A stretch of 64,000 nucleotides of DNA from Clostridia bacterium (lineage in GTDB: Bacteria > Bacillota > Clostridia > Oscillospirales > Acutalibacteraceae): assembly GCA_017407755.1 (NCBI GenBank), contig JAFQVY010000020.1, forward strand, positions 62,001-126,000, in the 5' to 3' direction. The position numbers and the translations under genes were made by a program. The notes under the pieces were generated by a model. It saw nothing but the letters and a program-made list of their open reading frames with translations, was not told the origin of the DNA and ran no database searches. Position 1 is the first letter of the stretch, and every line of letters starts with the position of its first letter. Shown here piece after piece: positions 38,851 through 48,390 of this stretch.

Positions 38851-38878
38851 ATAAGGGCGGACTCTTGTTCGCCCTTAT
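38851..38878 (+). repeat. Intercistronic hairpin between the AAA+ gene and its partner
   Basis: Perfect 9-bp stem ATAAGGGCG / CGCCCTTAT with a ten-base loop and no T-run. It may set relative mRNA levels. Confidence 0.7.
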
Positions 38879-38925
38879 AATGGGTTATATTAAGCAGATT
38901 TAAAATTTGTGAGGAGTAAGTACTC

Positions 38926-41169
38926 ATGGCTGACTTTGGTAGATATTACAGAGCTTATATGTATATGCAGGAGCTCCTGCAAAATGACTTTACTTACAAT
39001 TACATAACTGCGAGCTTAAAGGACGGAGACAAAGGCAAAGACTCTCTGACCGGTAAGACCAATGAAAAAGTCATTGATATGGACTGGGTTGAAGCCATTG
39101 AGGAAGCACTGCCTTACATTCAGAAGGCTATTGACGAACAGCGCCGTTTTATCAAGCAGATTGAAAACGTTGTTCGCATCGAGCTTGCCCGTAAAACAGG
39201 CCCCGATTCTGTTAAGCATCTTTCTCAGCATACTAACTTTATTGCTAAGGTAGAGGGGGATATGGTTACCCCTAATAAGATTCTTGTTACTGAACAGGAA
39301 GAGTCCTTTGCAATTTATGAAAACCGTGTGCTTATGACGCTTATCCGCCGTGCTTTGCACTTTGTTGATGATAAGTATTCTAAGATGAAGGGCGTTCCCA
39401 ACGATAGCTACAACAATATTAAGGTTATCCGTCATGCTGAGCTTGACGACAAAAAGGTTGACTTTGCATTCAATTATGTTAACGAATCTCACGAAACTCT
39501 TGCCGATGACCTTGATGTTTTAGATGTTTCCGAGCTTTCGGACTTTGACCGTATCAGACGTATCCGAACAACTCTTAATGAGTTTTTAAATACTCAGCTC
39601 ATGCGAGAAATCGCAAAAGAGCCTGAGGTTCACCCCCCGATTACCCAGACTAACCTTTTAAAGAAGAACCCCAACTTCAAAAAGGCTATGGAGCTTTGGA
39701 ACTTCCTGGATTCCTACAAGCGTCCCGGCTTTGAAATCGTTGGCGAGGAATTCTCAGGCGAAATGAGTGATGAAGTTAAGCAGGATGTTTATCTTTCAAT
39801 GAACTTCCAGCACTTTATGATGACAATCGCCACAAACCCCGGTTTAAGACGTATCCTTCACGAAAAATACGAGGAAGAAAACCAGCGTATTGCTGAGGAA
39901 AACGCTAAGCCCGAAAAACTTAAAGCTGCTCAGATTCAGGCAAGAATCGACGAAGTAAGAAAAGAGGAAATGGAAATCCGCTTAAAGGAAATCCGTGAGC
40001 GTGAAAAGAAAATCCTCGACCTTACCAACGAAGTACGAAATTTAAAAGTTACTTTGGACCAGAAAGAGCAGCAAATCTTAACCTTAAAGGGTCAGGTTTC
40101 CGCTTTACAGGATGAGGTTGCCGCATTAAAGGCAGAGCTTCAGGTAACCAAGCTTAAGCTTCTCGAAGCCGAAAAAGAAATCGAAAGACTTAAGGAAGAA
40201 AACGAAGCCCTCAAGGCAGAAATTGCTGAGCTTAAAGCTACAATTGAAGAGCTCAATCAGAAGATTTATGAGCTTAACAATATTATTGCCGCTCTCAAAG
40301 AGCGTATCGCAGTTCTTGAAGAAGAAAACGCTCGTCAGCGTACACTTATTAAAGAACAGCAGCTTATTATTGAGCAGCAGGCTGAAAAAATCACCAATCT
40401 TGAAAATCAGGTTGCAGAACAGCTTGCAAAAATCACAGCTCTTACTGAGGAGCTCCAGCGTTGTCACGCTGAGATTGCTGACAAAACTCAGCAGATTGAA
40501 AACCTTACAAACGAAAACGAGACTCTTACAAATACTCTGAACAACGAGCGTCAGGAGCATAAAGCTACAGTAGAGAAAATGACTCTTGAGCATCAGAACA
40601 CTGTTGAGCGTATGAACGCCGAACACAGTGCAACCGTTCAGAAGATGAACGAAGACTTCGAGAAGAAAACCTTCGCCGCAAAAGAAAAGCATAAAGCAGA
40701 GGTTAAAAAGCTTGAAGCGAGCCTTGACAATGCCGAGGCAAAGCACACTGCCCAGGTTGCTAAGCTTAACGCTGACTTTGCTGAAAAGTCAAGCAAAGCC
40801 GAAAGCAAACGTCTCAAAGAGCTTGCCGAAAAGCAGGCTGAGTTTGAAACAAACCTTGCCAATGTTAAAAAGGCAAATGCCGATGCTACCGAAGCCGCCA
40901 ACGCAAAGCACGCTTCCGAAATCCGTAAGGTTCAGAAGTCTGTTGATAAGCGCGTAGAAGCAGCTCGCAAGGATGCTGAGAAGAATTATAACGCTAAAAT
41001 TAAAGAACTTACAGCTTCTCACGACAAAGAAATGGCAGAGCTTAAGCGTAAGCTTAAAGAAGAAATGCGTCTTATTAAGCAAAACGCTCGTGCCGAAGTA
41101 AAACTTGCTAAGAAAAAAGCAAGAAAGAACCTCTTTACAGAAGAAGAATTAGCCGACGTAGAAGACTGA
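38926..41169 (+). CDS. DUF2357/McrC-like N-terminus fused to a very long coiled coil
   Basis: 747 residues, no signal peptide. Residues about 1-315 are mixed alpha/beta with IENVVRIELARKTGPDSVKH and EESFAIYENRVLMTLIRRAL, which resemble the DUF2357 part of McrC-type partners of McrB ATPases (tentative). From about 315 to 735 the protein is an almost unbroken coiled coil of Glu, Lys, Ala and Leu heptads (IERLKEENEALKAEIAEL), ending in a basic KLAKKKARKNLF segment. No PD-(D/E)xK nuclease motif is visible. It follows the McrB-like gene, so the two should form one complex, with the coiled coil acting as a long rod or scaffold. Ribosome site GAGGAG. Confidence 0.72.
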   Translation: MADFGRYYRAYMYMQELLQNDFTYNYITASLKDGDKGKDSLTGKTNEKVIDMDWVEAIEEALPYIQKAIDEQRRFIKQIENVVRIELARKTGPDSVKHLSQHTNFIAKVEGDMVTPNKILVTEQEESFAIYENRVLMTLIRRALHFVDDKYSKMKGVPNDSYNNIKVIRHAELDDKKVDFAFNYVNESHETLADDLDVLDVSELSDFDRIRRIRTTLNEFLNTQLMREIAKEPEVHPPITQTNLLKKNPNFKKAMELWNFLDSYKRPGFEIVGEEFSGEMSDEVKQDVYLSMNFQHFMMTIATNPGLRRILHEKYEEENQRIAEENAKPEKLKAAQIQARIDEVRKEEMEIRLKEIREREKKILDLTNEVRNLKVTLDQKEQQILTLKGQVSALQDEVAALKAELQVTKLKLLEAEKEIERLKEENEALKAEIAELKATIEELNQKIYELNNIIAALKERIAVLEEENARQRTLIKEQQLIIEQQAEKITNLENQVAEQLAKITALTEELQRCHAEIADKTQQIENLTNENETLTNTLNNERQEHKATVEKMTLEHQNTVERMNAEHSATVQKMNEDFEKKTFAAKEKHKAEVKKLEASLDNAEAKHTAQVAKLNADFAEKSSKAESKRLKELAEKQAEFETNLANVKKANADATEAANAKHASEIRKVQKSVDKRVEAARKDAEKNYNAKIKELTASHDKEMAELKRKLKEEMRLIKQNARAEVKLAKKKARKNLFTEEELADVED

Positions 41170-41189
41170 TTTTTCGGAAAGGAGCAAAT

Positions 41190-43178
41190 ATGAACAGTTC
41201 AGAAAAGCCTGTAAACAGAAAAACAGGCAGACTTATTGCTAAAAATTTAATAATCCTCACTGTTCTTGTTACAGTTTGCTCCCTTTCCATCTGGGCTTGG
41301 TTTACAAAAGGCTCAACTGCTATTGCAAACGGTATTGAAATAAAGTCTAAGGGCGATGGCGTTCAGGTTTCTTGGGACGGCAAGAATTTCTACGACAATC
41401 TTCAAGAGCTTGATTCGGAAAAGATTGTTGCTGAAAAAGTCGGCCCCGCTCTTAATATTTCAGGTGTTGAGGGTCAACCGGCACCTCTTAAACTTGTAAC
41501 AGGAAATGGTCTCCAGTTTTTTGAGCCTTATCTCAACCGTAGAACAGGCAATGTTCTATACAGTGGCTCTGATATGACTAAGAATTGGTACGGTGTTGAT
41601 ATAGTTGATGGTGAAAATTCCGAAGGCAAGTATATTGACATTGACCTATATTTCAGAAGTGATACTCAAAGAACTGTTTATCTTGCAGAAGATAGCCGCG
41701 TTTCACCTAAATCTGATAATGACCGTATGAGCGAATACGGCAACTTCTCAAAGGATAACATCGCTTCCGCTTCACGTATTGCTTTTCTTGATTCTACTAA
41801 GAAGAACTGTAGCTTTATTTGGGCGCCAAATGATAATTGTAAGTTAGTTGAAGATGAGTCCGGCTACCAAAAATATACAACTACCGAGGAAGAGGAAATT
41901 ACTACCTCAGGTGGTTCTGATGGCGTTCTTAACGGCGGTGCTGTTGATGACGGCAAAGATTATTATCTGTGGACTTTTAAAGATGAATTAATTGATAGCT
42001 ATTCAAAGGCTCAGAATTCAAATTACTTGGAAGAACGTAAGTTTGAATATGACGAAAATATAAAGTTTTTTGTTACTGAATTAAGTTTTTATATACCTAC
42101 TTACGAACAGAACAATCCAAGTATTCCTATCATAATTAATAATAGTGGAAATAAGAGTGAATTGTCTTCAACGGACTCCGTTAATATTAAAGGCTATGAT
42201 AGTTTACTAAACTCTCATGTAGACCAGCATTTTTTCATTGTTAACGGTGAATTTAATTTAGATAATAATTCAATCCAATGTACCAATAAGATGTATGCTG
42301 ACAGCGCCTATATTAAGTCGGGAGAGCACATTACAATTAAATTTGGCTATAATCCTGCTACTGATATAGTAACAGTTTTGGATTATGAGACTTCCGGTGG
42401 TCAGTCATTTACTCTCGGCGGCGAAGAGGTTGAAGAAACAGTAATTGCTAAATATTATCCTCTTGAAAGCAACGTTAACTGTGCACTTGTTAACCCTACA
42501 GCCTTAACTGCTGTTTCTTCAAGTGACAGCTATATTAAAGCAGTAACTTTTACCGATAGTGCTAAAACCAATGTTTCAAATGCAGGGCTTACTTTAGCAG
42601 AACAGTTTACAACTGAAAAGAGCGGTACCGGTTATAATGCAACCTATAAGTTCAGAAATAATAGCTCAAATACATATTTAACTCTCGCAAACGGTAAAGT
42701 TTCTTATACCCCAACAGGTACCGAGTTTACCCTTGAATATAAAGAGGGTTTTACCGGTCCTCTGATTAAAGCTAATGGTTATTATTTAATTGTAGATCAA
42801 GGTAGGGTACTCGGTGTTGAGGCTTCAACTCTTGATACCGATAAAGCTGTTACTGTTTTTACCGGAACAACTTATAGCTTTTTAGATAATCTGACTACTG
42901 ACGATCAGCCCTATCAGTTTTATAATAACACAACTCAGCAAGTAGAAAATTTAAGTGCATCTACAACCCCTAAGCTTTTCACTTCTTCTTCAAAAGGAAG
43001 TGCTGAAAATAAAGTTGGTGCATCTACACCAATTGTCACTCTTACCAAAGCTGAGGGAGAAGATTATTACACAGCCCACATTGTAATGAGAGTATGGGTA
43101 GAAGGTACCGACAGAGAAGCAAAAACTCCTCTTGCAGACGGTATTTTTGACATTTCATTACATTTCACTTCAATGTAA
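41190..43178 (+). CDS. Large TasA-like secreted protein with SipW-type signal (fibre locus)
   Basis: 662 residues. Basic start (NRKTGRLIAKNL), hydrophobic core and SIWAWFTKGST end make a SipW-type signal. The mature part is long and beta-rich, with a central region of about 250 residues having no family I recognise. The C-terminus AHIVMRVWVEGTDREAKTPL carries the locus-wide motif, then a final strand FDISLHF. It starts 20 bases after the coiled-coil gene, with GAAAGGAG upstream. Confidence 0.75.
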   Translation: MNSSEKPVNRKTGRLIAKNLIILTVLVTVCSLSIWAWFTKGSTAIANGIEIKSKGDGVQVSWDGKNFYDNLQELDSEKIVAEKVGPALNISGVEGQPAPLKLVTGNGLQFFEPYLNRRTGNVLYSGSDMTKNWYGVDIVDGENSEGKYIDIDLYFRSDTQRTVYLAEDSRVSPKSDNDRMSEYGNFSKDNIASASRIAFLDSTKKNCSFIWAPNDNCKLVEDESGYQKYTTTEEEEITTSGGSDGVLNGGAVDDGKDYYLWTFKDELIDSYSKAQNSNYLEERKFEYDENIKFFVTELSFYIPTYEQNNPSIPIIINNSGNKSELSSTDSVNIKGYDSLLNSHVDQHFFIVNGEFNLDNNSIQCTNKMYADSAYIKSGEHITIKFGYNPATDIVTVLDYETSGGQSFTLGGEEVEETVIAKYYPLESNVNCALVNPTALTAVSSSDSYIKAVTFTDSAKTNVSNAGLTLAEQFTTEKSGTGYNATYKFRNNSSNTYLTLANGKVSYTPTGTEFTLEYKEGFTGPLIKANGYYLIVDQGRVLGVEASTLDTDKAVTVFTGTTYSFLDNLTTDDQPYQFYNNTTQQVENLSASTTPKLFTSSSKGSAENKVGASTPIVTLTKAEGEDYYTAHIVMRVWVEGTDREAKTPLADGIFDISLHFTSM

Positions 43179-43190
43179 GGAGGGATTAAG

Positions 43191-44195
43191 TTGAAGAAGA
43201 TTAATTTTAAAAAGATTAATTTAAAAAGAAATCAGAAACTTATCATAATCATCAACTTGTTCCTTATAGCTACATTGATGACAGTGTCTGTTTATTCTTG
43301 GTTTGCCTCAATGGTAGACAATAAAGTTGATGCTTATGATATTCAGGTTGAATCCGACGATGCTCTTGAGCTTTCCTTTACTGGCGAAGATGGCTCTTGG
43401 AGTGGAACTCTTAACCTTGCTGACCTTATTAAGGAAGGTACATCAACACCTGTTCTTGATGCAATGAAATTTGTTGAAGTTACAGGTGATGGTGAAAACT
43501 TCTATAGTCCTCAGCTTACACAGAAAGAAAATTATGCTGTGGTTAATACTGAGGCTGAATGGTCTTTGGCTCGGGCAAATGTTGACTATCTGCAGTTTAC
43601 CGTTAAAATGCGTTCTAAGGAAGAGCTCAAGGTTTATTTAAGCTCAGATTCTACTGCTTCTCCTGCTTCACAGGTAATTACAGGTGCCGATTGCGGCAAC
43701 CCCAGCTCATATGGTGCAGGGGATAACGCATTCTCCAAGGACTTGATTGTTGGTGCGCTCAGAGTTTCTTTTGAAAATTCTGCAGGTTACAGACAAATCT
43801 GGATTCCCCGTCCCGAGTATCACCTCAATAACGCGGTTGGTACTAAAGATTACTCTATGACAACCAATGCAACAAGTACTTCCAACCTTTACCAGGCAGG
43901 TCCCGTTGCAGAGGATCAGCCTTATCCCTGGAATAACTCTTACGAGCATTATTGCTATGATGAGGATAAGCAGTTAGTAAGACTTACAACTGCTATTACT
44001 TCTTTACCCGATACAGTATCAGTTGTTCCCAGCGATAATACAACTTTGCTTACAACTCTGACAAAAGATGGCGACTATTATGTTGGTGAGGCTACTTTCA
44101 CAATCTGGATTGAAGGTTGCGACACCGAGGCGCGCCGTGCACTTGTAGACGGCAAGTTCAATGTTTCACTTGTATTTGATTCTTTCAGTATTTAA
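43191..44195 (+). CDS. TasA-like secreted protein with SipW-type signal (fibre locus)
   Basis: 334 residues from a TTG start; AAGGAGGG lies seven bases upstream. Lys-rich N-terminus, hydrophobic helix and VYSWFAS end. The mature part is beta-rich and close in layout to the previous gene product, ending FTIWIEGCDTEARRAL and FNVSLVF. The Glu, Asp and Ala-Arg positions of this motif match the 41190 protein, so the two look like paralogues of different length. Confidence 0.78.
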   Translation: MKKINFKKINLKRNQKLIIIINLFLIATLMTVSVYSWFASMVDNKVDAYDIQVESDDALELSFTGEDGSWSGTLNLADLIKEGTSTPVLDAMKFVEVTGDGENFYSPQLTQKENYAVVNTEAEWSLARANVDYLQFTVKMRSKEELKVYLSSDSTASPASQVITGADCGNPSSYGAGDNAFSKDLIVGALRVSFENSAGYRQIWIPRPEYHLNNAVGTKDYSMTTNATSTSNLYQAGPVAEDQPYPWNNSYEHYCYDEDKQLVRLTTAITSLPDTVSVVPSDNTTLLTTLTKDGDYYVGEATFTIWIEGCDTEARRALVDGKFNVSLVFDSFSI

Positions 44196-44223
44196 TTAAT
44201 TCTAATGGCAAGGAGGTGCTGTT

Positions 44224-46065
44224 ATGAAAAAATCCAATATGAGCAGAAAACAAATTTTAATGTCTATAGCAGCACTTATGCTTGTGCTGATTACTGCCGT
44301 AAGTTTTACCTATAGCTGGGTAGAAGGCGGCAATAAAGGCTATGTTAACGGCAATGAAATTCAAATTAATTCCGACAGTAGCCTTACAATGGTGTATGGT
44401 AATAGTAATACTTCCTCTATTATTTTACCTACATGTAAATTGCAAGAAGTTTCCAGTGCCAATGGCAAGAACTTCTTTTTCCCAACACCTGATAATACCT
44501 CAAGTACCACTGCTGATATGACTTTCCGCGAAGGTACAATGCAAGACGTAAACACTAAGTACATAAGCCTTGATTTTGACCTTATTGCAGGTGATAGTGC
44601 AACTGACGTTTACCTTGGTGCAGGTACAATTGTTCAGTGCAGTAACGATGCGGTTGTTAAAGCTTTAAGAATGGCTTTTTTTACAAATGACGGCGAAATC
44701 CTCAGTATTTTCAAGCCCAATCAGATGCCCGGAGTTGATATGCCTTATCATCCCATAATAGGTATCAGCGATGCAGGTAAGCCAACTACAACCACTATTA
44801 ATACTGAGGCTTATGGCGACTATTACTTTAAAGGTGAGGGTAACAGCACTCCGCTTTTCCATATCGAAAAAGGGGAGACTAAAAAGGTTACTCTTGCTAT
44901 CTGGCTCGAAGGTACTGCTTTTAATGGCAACACTATCGCAAATTCGGATTTAAGTATTTATATCGACTTTACCACAACCGTTGACGACCTTGTAAAGTAT
45001 AACTTTATTGATAATACTCATGGTTACGACGGTGCGAATCCTGAGTATTGGGTAACTGATAAAATGAAAAACGGCGGTAGTGATTATGAAACCATGATGT
45101 ACATTTTTGATAATGCATCACAAAGGTACTATGCAATGGAAAAGTCAAAGAATTATTCTACCGACCATACTTGGTTTGCATACATTCCCAAAAATATAGC
45201 AGACTTTTCTTTCAGACGTTATTCTATTGATATCGATAAGTATTGGAACGAGTGGAATCCATCTATGACCGATATTAAAACTGACCCTAATGGTGAACGT
45301 AGCTTTGTTGCAATTTGCGGTAATCCGGAAGATAATGAAGGAACTACAATCAGCGGTTGCTACGGTTATTGGAAAGATCGGTATGGAACTTTCCGTATTT
45401 ATTTTGAAATGCAAACCCCGTACAGTAATTTACATTGCTATGCATGGGATACATCAGACAAAGCCTGTGCCGCTACAGGTACCTGGCCTGGAGCTGAAAT
45501 GACATTTGTAAAGAATACTGACAACGGCGTTCTTTATTACATTGATTTGAAAGAAACTGAGAATATTGCAGGTATTCAGTTTAACAACGGAGGCGAAACT
45601 AGAGTTTACCTTGAAGGTTTTGACTATGGTATAAATACTGCGGCTTATGTTCATTTCACTGATGCAGATGGTAATAAGAAAGAACCCCTTGGTAAGTGGG
45701 ATGCATCTGTTGCGGGTACAAAGGCAACCTATGATTCAAATAATACTGTAGGTAAATATTGGGTTGATTTTTCAACATCTGCGAGCAATCACGGTCGTGC
45801 TTTCTATATAATTGCTAACAACTGGAATAACGGTTCACAATTCCCCCAAAGTGGTGATGGTGCAGAGGGCGGAAAGCTTGGTAGAGTGTACCGATTCACT
45901 AATGGTAATACAACTCTCGAAAGACTTGCAGGTCCTTATGATATTACTGGCGATGATTTGAATAATAAAATCTTCAACGGTGCGGCTTTCTGGTTACAGG
46001 CTGATGGCTCACACGGTTTTTATGTTTATACTGGTAAAGAGGACAGTCTTATTTTACCACATTAA
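44224..46065 (+). CDS. TasA-like fibre protein with CBM26-like starch-binding module
   Basis: 613 residues. SipW-type signal ending FTYSWVEGG. A TasA-like domain (about 30-255) ends in VTLAIWLEGTAFNG. A central domain follows. Residues about 388-465 look like CBM26: FRIYFEMQTPYSNLHCYAWD, then TGTWPGAEM and IAGIQFNNGG, closely matching the WPG and GIIFND pattern of the modules in the 29952 protein. The last 150 residues are another beta region. It would place a starch-binding surface on the fibre. Ribosome site AAGGAGGTG. Confidence 0.78.
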   Translation: MKKSNMSRKQILMSIAALMLVLITAVSFTYSWVEGGNKGYVNGNEIQINSDSSLTMVYGNSNTSSIILPTCKLQEVSSANGKNFFFPTPDNTSSTTADMTFREGTMQDVNTKYISLDFDLIAGDSATDVYLGAGTIVQCSNDAVVKALRMAFFTNDGEILSIFKPNQMPGVDMPYHPIIGISDAGKPTTTTINTEAYGDYYFKGEGNSTPLFHIEKGETKKVTLAIWLEGTAFNGNTIANSDLSIYIDFTTTVDDLVKYNFIDNTHGYDGANPEYWVTDKMKNGGSDYETMMYIFDNASQRYYAMEKSKNYSTDHTWFAYIPKNIADFSFRRYSIDIDKYWNEWNPSMTDIKTDPNGERSFVAICGNPEDNEGTTISGCYGYWKDRYGTFRIYFEMQTPYSNLHCYAWDTSDKACAATGTWPGAEMTFVKNTDNGVLYYIDLKETENIAGIQFNNGGETRVYLEGFDYGINTAAYVHFTDADGNKKEPLGKWDASVAGTKATYDSNNTVGKYWVDFSTSASNHGRAFYIIANNWNNGSQFPQSGDGAEGGKLGRVYRFTNGNTTLERLAGPYDITGDDLNNKIFNGAAFWLQADGSHGFYVYTGKEDSLILPH

Positions 46066-46108
46066 TTAGAGTAATTTATTATTAATTCAAGATAAGGAGG
46101 TGCCATAA

Positions 46109-48370
46109 ATGCATTACAGAAAAACAAATAAACCTAAATTATTGCTTGCTTTAGTGGCACTTCTTGCAGTTTTTGCTATTTCTATCGGCATTACGTATAG
46201 CTGGATCGAAGGCGGTACTACCTATACTATTAAATCTGACGATGTTAACGAGCCTATAAAAACTGATTCAGTTCCTGATTCTGTCACATACAGCGGCAAA
46301 ATCACTTTAAACCCCGCAGCTTCAAACAGTCAGTTAACGCTTGTTAATTACGATGAAAATACAAATCAGTATCAAGGTTTGTATTTTTCACCTGTAGCAA
46401 GTGCAGATGGCGAAAATTTCCTTTTCCCTGTAAGCGATAGTGATGGTACCGTTGCTTTTTATAGGGATTCTAACATCAATGATGTCGGTACAAAGTACAT
46501 TAATTATGATTTTGACGTAGTCGCCGCTAAGAAATGCTACCTCGCATTTAATAGTGTGCCCACTATAACAGCTACAAAGGGCGGCACTACTATTTCAGAT
46601 ACCTCATCTTTAAGATTTATGATTAAATGTGGTGGTGAAAGTCATTTCTTTACCACAGCAACCGAAAACAAAGAATCTCAAGTGGTTACAGGTACATCAA
46701 ATGCATATTCCAACGCTACCCTAACCGCAGTTCCTTTTGCAGACTACTTTAATCAGAGCCAAAAAAAGCTTGCTTCGTACGAAAAGGGCGATGAGGATAT
46801 AATTGAAGTATCCGTATGGCTTGATAGCGGTTCTGATACAACTGCTCTTCAAGGCTGCGATATTAGCATTAACCTCAGTCTTATTGTAGTTGCAGAAAAT
46901 GTAAGAGCAACCTTCAATGCAGTTACTTATGATAAGACAGGTGCTGAGGTTACTTCAAACGGCTTTACAGGCGGTTCCATTAAGTACGGTTCAACTACTT
47001 ATACAAATGAGTTCTACAAAGATGATACTTCCTTTACTGCTACAGCAGTACCCAATAGTGAAAGTTACGACTTTATTGGTTGGTATTCAGACTCTGATTG
47101 CACAGAGTTAATTTCAGATAATCTTTCACTTCCCACACAGTCTCCCGATACCGATGTTACTTATTATGCAAAGTTCCAGGAGCGTAACCTTACTACAATC
47201 TATGTAGAGCCTCGCTCAGGCTTCTCAACATATTCAGTTTATGCTTACTGTAAGTATTCTGATGGTACACACCACTATACAGGTACTGAAACTACATTAA
47301 CCAACAACTGGCCCGGTGCAACCGCTGCGCTTGATTCTAATACAGGCTATTATAAATTTGAATTTACAACTACTGACGTAGGTACGTTCAATGTAATTGT
47401 AAGTAATAATGGCGGCAGTCAGTTCCCGGGTGTTGACGTTGAAGGTCTTGTAGGCAATATTGGCGGCACATACCTCTTTACATCTGATAACACCCTTATC
47501 GAATTTGACCCCGCTGATATGATTACAATAAAAGCCTACGGCTCAACCGGTGGTAGCGGTTTGGTTAACGGTGGTGCCACAATTAAGACCAGACCCGGCA
47601 AGAGTGTTCAGTTTACAGCTCCAGCAAACTCCGGTTACCGCTTCGAAGGTTGGTATAATTATTCTACCGGTGCAAAGGTAAACAGTAATGCAACCTTTAC
47701 ATTAAGCTTAACCGATGCTCATGCAGGTTCTACTATTGAGTATATGTCTAAGTTTATAAAAACTTATTCGGCTAAGGCATACGCTGTAACCAATGGTACA
47801 AACAATAGTAGTACCGGTGGTACAGTACAGGTAGGTACAGCCTCTGCGGGTGCATCATCTACCCTTACTGTTGATACAGGTAAGACTGTAACCTTCAAGG
47901 CTGTTGAAAAAACCGGTTACGAGTTCAAGGGTTGGTATACATCAGCCACAGGCGGCACACTTAAGAGCGAAAATTCCTCTTACACAGTTACAATGTCTGC
48001 TAACACAACTCTTTATGCAAGATTCGAAAAACCAATAAATACCATAGACGTAGGTGTTGTTTACTATCTTATGGAACGCAGTACGGTTACTCAGGTTTAC
48101 TATTGGTGTGATGATGGTACATCTGCTACCATTGACCTTACCGAACTTACCGCTACAGATAACTCTTATTCTGTAGGTAGTTCTTACTGGAGCGGAGTAG
48201 CTCAGAAATTCTATTGTTACTCTATTGAGGTTCCTGATAATATAACTGGTATCAAATTCAAAAACGGTAATAACTGGTACGGTGCTGATGTTACAAACTT
48301 TGCATCCGGTAAGATTGACCTTATTTTTGAATATGACGGCATTTACCATAATTATAGAACGACTAAATAG
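46109..48370 (+). CDS. TasA-like fibre protein with InlB/Listeria-Bacteroides-type repeats and CBM-like regions
   Basis: 753 residues. SipW-type signal ending ITYSWIEGG. A TasA-like domain (about 30-265) contains VSVWLDSGSD. Three repeats of the Listeria-Bacteroides type follow at about 270-358, 471-550 and 552-640, each with a F.GWY core (YDFIGWYSDSD, YRFEGWYNYST, YEFKGWYTSAT). A CBM26-like stretch with NNWPGATAAL lies at about 360-450, and another weak one near the end (NITGIKFKNGN). It is a large adhesive-looking surface subunit. Strong AAGGAGG site. Confidence 0.75.
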   Translation: MHYRKTNKPKLLLALVALLAVFAISIGITYSWIEGGTTYTIKSDDVNEPIKTDSVPDSVTYSGKITLNPAASNSQLTLVNYDENTNQYQGLYFSPVASADGENFLFPVSDSDGTVAFYRDSNINDVGTKYINYDFDVVAAKKCYLAFNSVPTITATKGGTTISDTSSLRFMIKCGGESHFFTTATENKESQVVTGTSNAYSNATLTAVPFADYFNQSQKKLASYEKGDEDIIEVSVWLDSGSDTTALQGCDISINLSLIVVAENVRATFNAVTYDKTGAEVTSNGFTGGSIKYGSTTYTNEFYKDDTSFTATAVPNSESYDFIGWYSDSDCTELISDNLSLPTQSPDTDVTYYAKFQERNLTTIYVEPRSGFSTYSVYAYCKYSDGTHHYTGTETTLTNNWPGATAALDSNTGYYKFEFTTTDVGTFNVIVSNNGGSQFPGVDVEGLVGNIGGTYLFTSDNTLIEFDPADMITIKAYGSTGGSGLVNGGATIKTRPGKSVQFTAPANSGYRFEGWYNYSTGAKVNSNATFTLSLTDAHAGSTIEYMSKFIKTYSAKAYAVTNGTNNSSTGGTVQVGTASAGASSTLTVDTGKTVTFKAVEKTGYEFKGWYTSATGGTLKSENSSYTVTMSANTTLYARFEKPINTIDVGVVYYLMERSTVTQVYYWCDDGTSATIDLTELTATDNSYSVGSSYWSGVAQKFYCYSIEVPDNITGIKFKNGNNWYGADVTNFASGKIDLIFEYDGIYHNYRTTK

Positions 48371-48390
48371 AAATAAAAGGCGGTGATACC

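Noticed and set aside
40126-40746. Long minus-strand open frame inside the coiled-coil gene
   Set aside because: The Glu/Lys/Ala repeats of the plus-strand gene give a Phe/Leu/Cys-rich antisense frame without stops. It is a composition shadow.
37304-41169. Type IV restriction (McrBC or CoCoNuT-like) defence system
   Set aside because: No nuclease motif is visible in the partner, the ATPase has membrane segments, and all neighbours are fibre or signal-peptidase genes. McrB ancestry is likely, a defence role is not supported.
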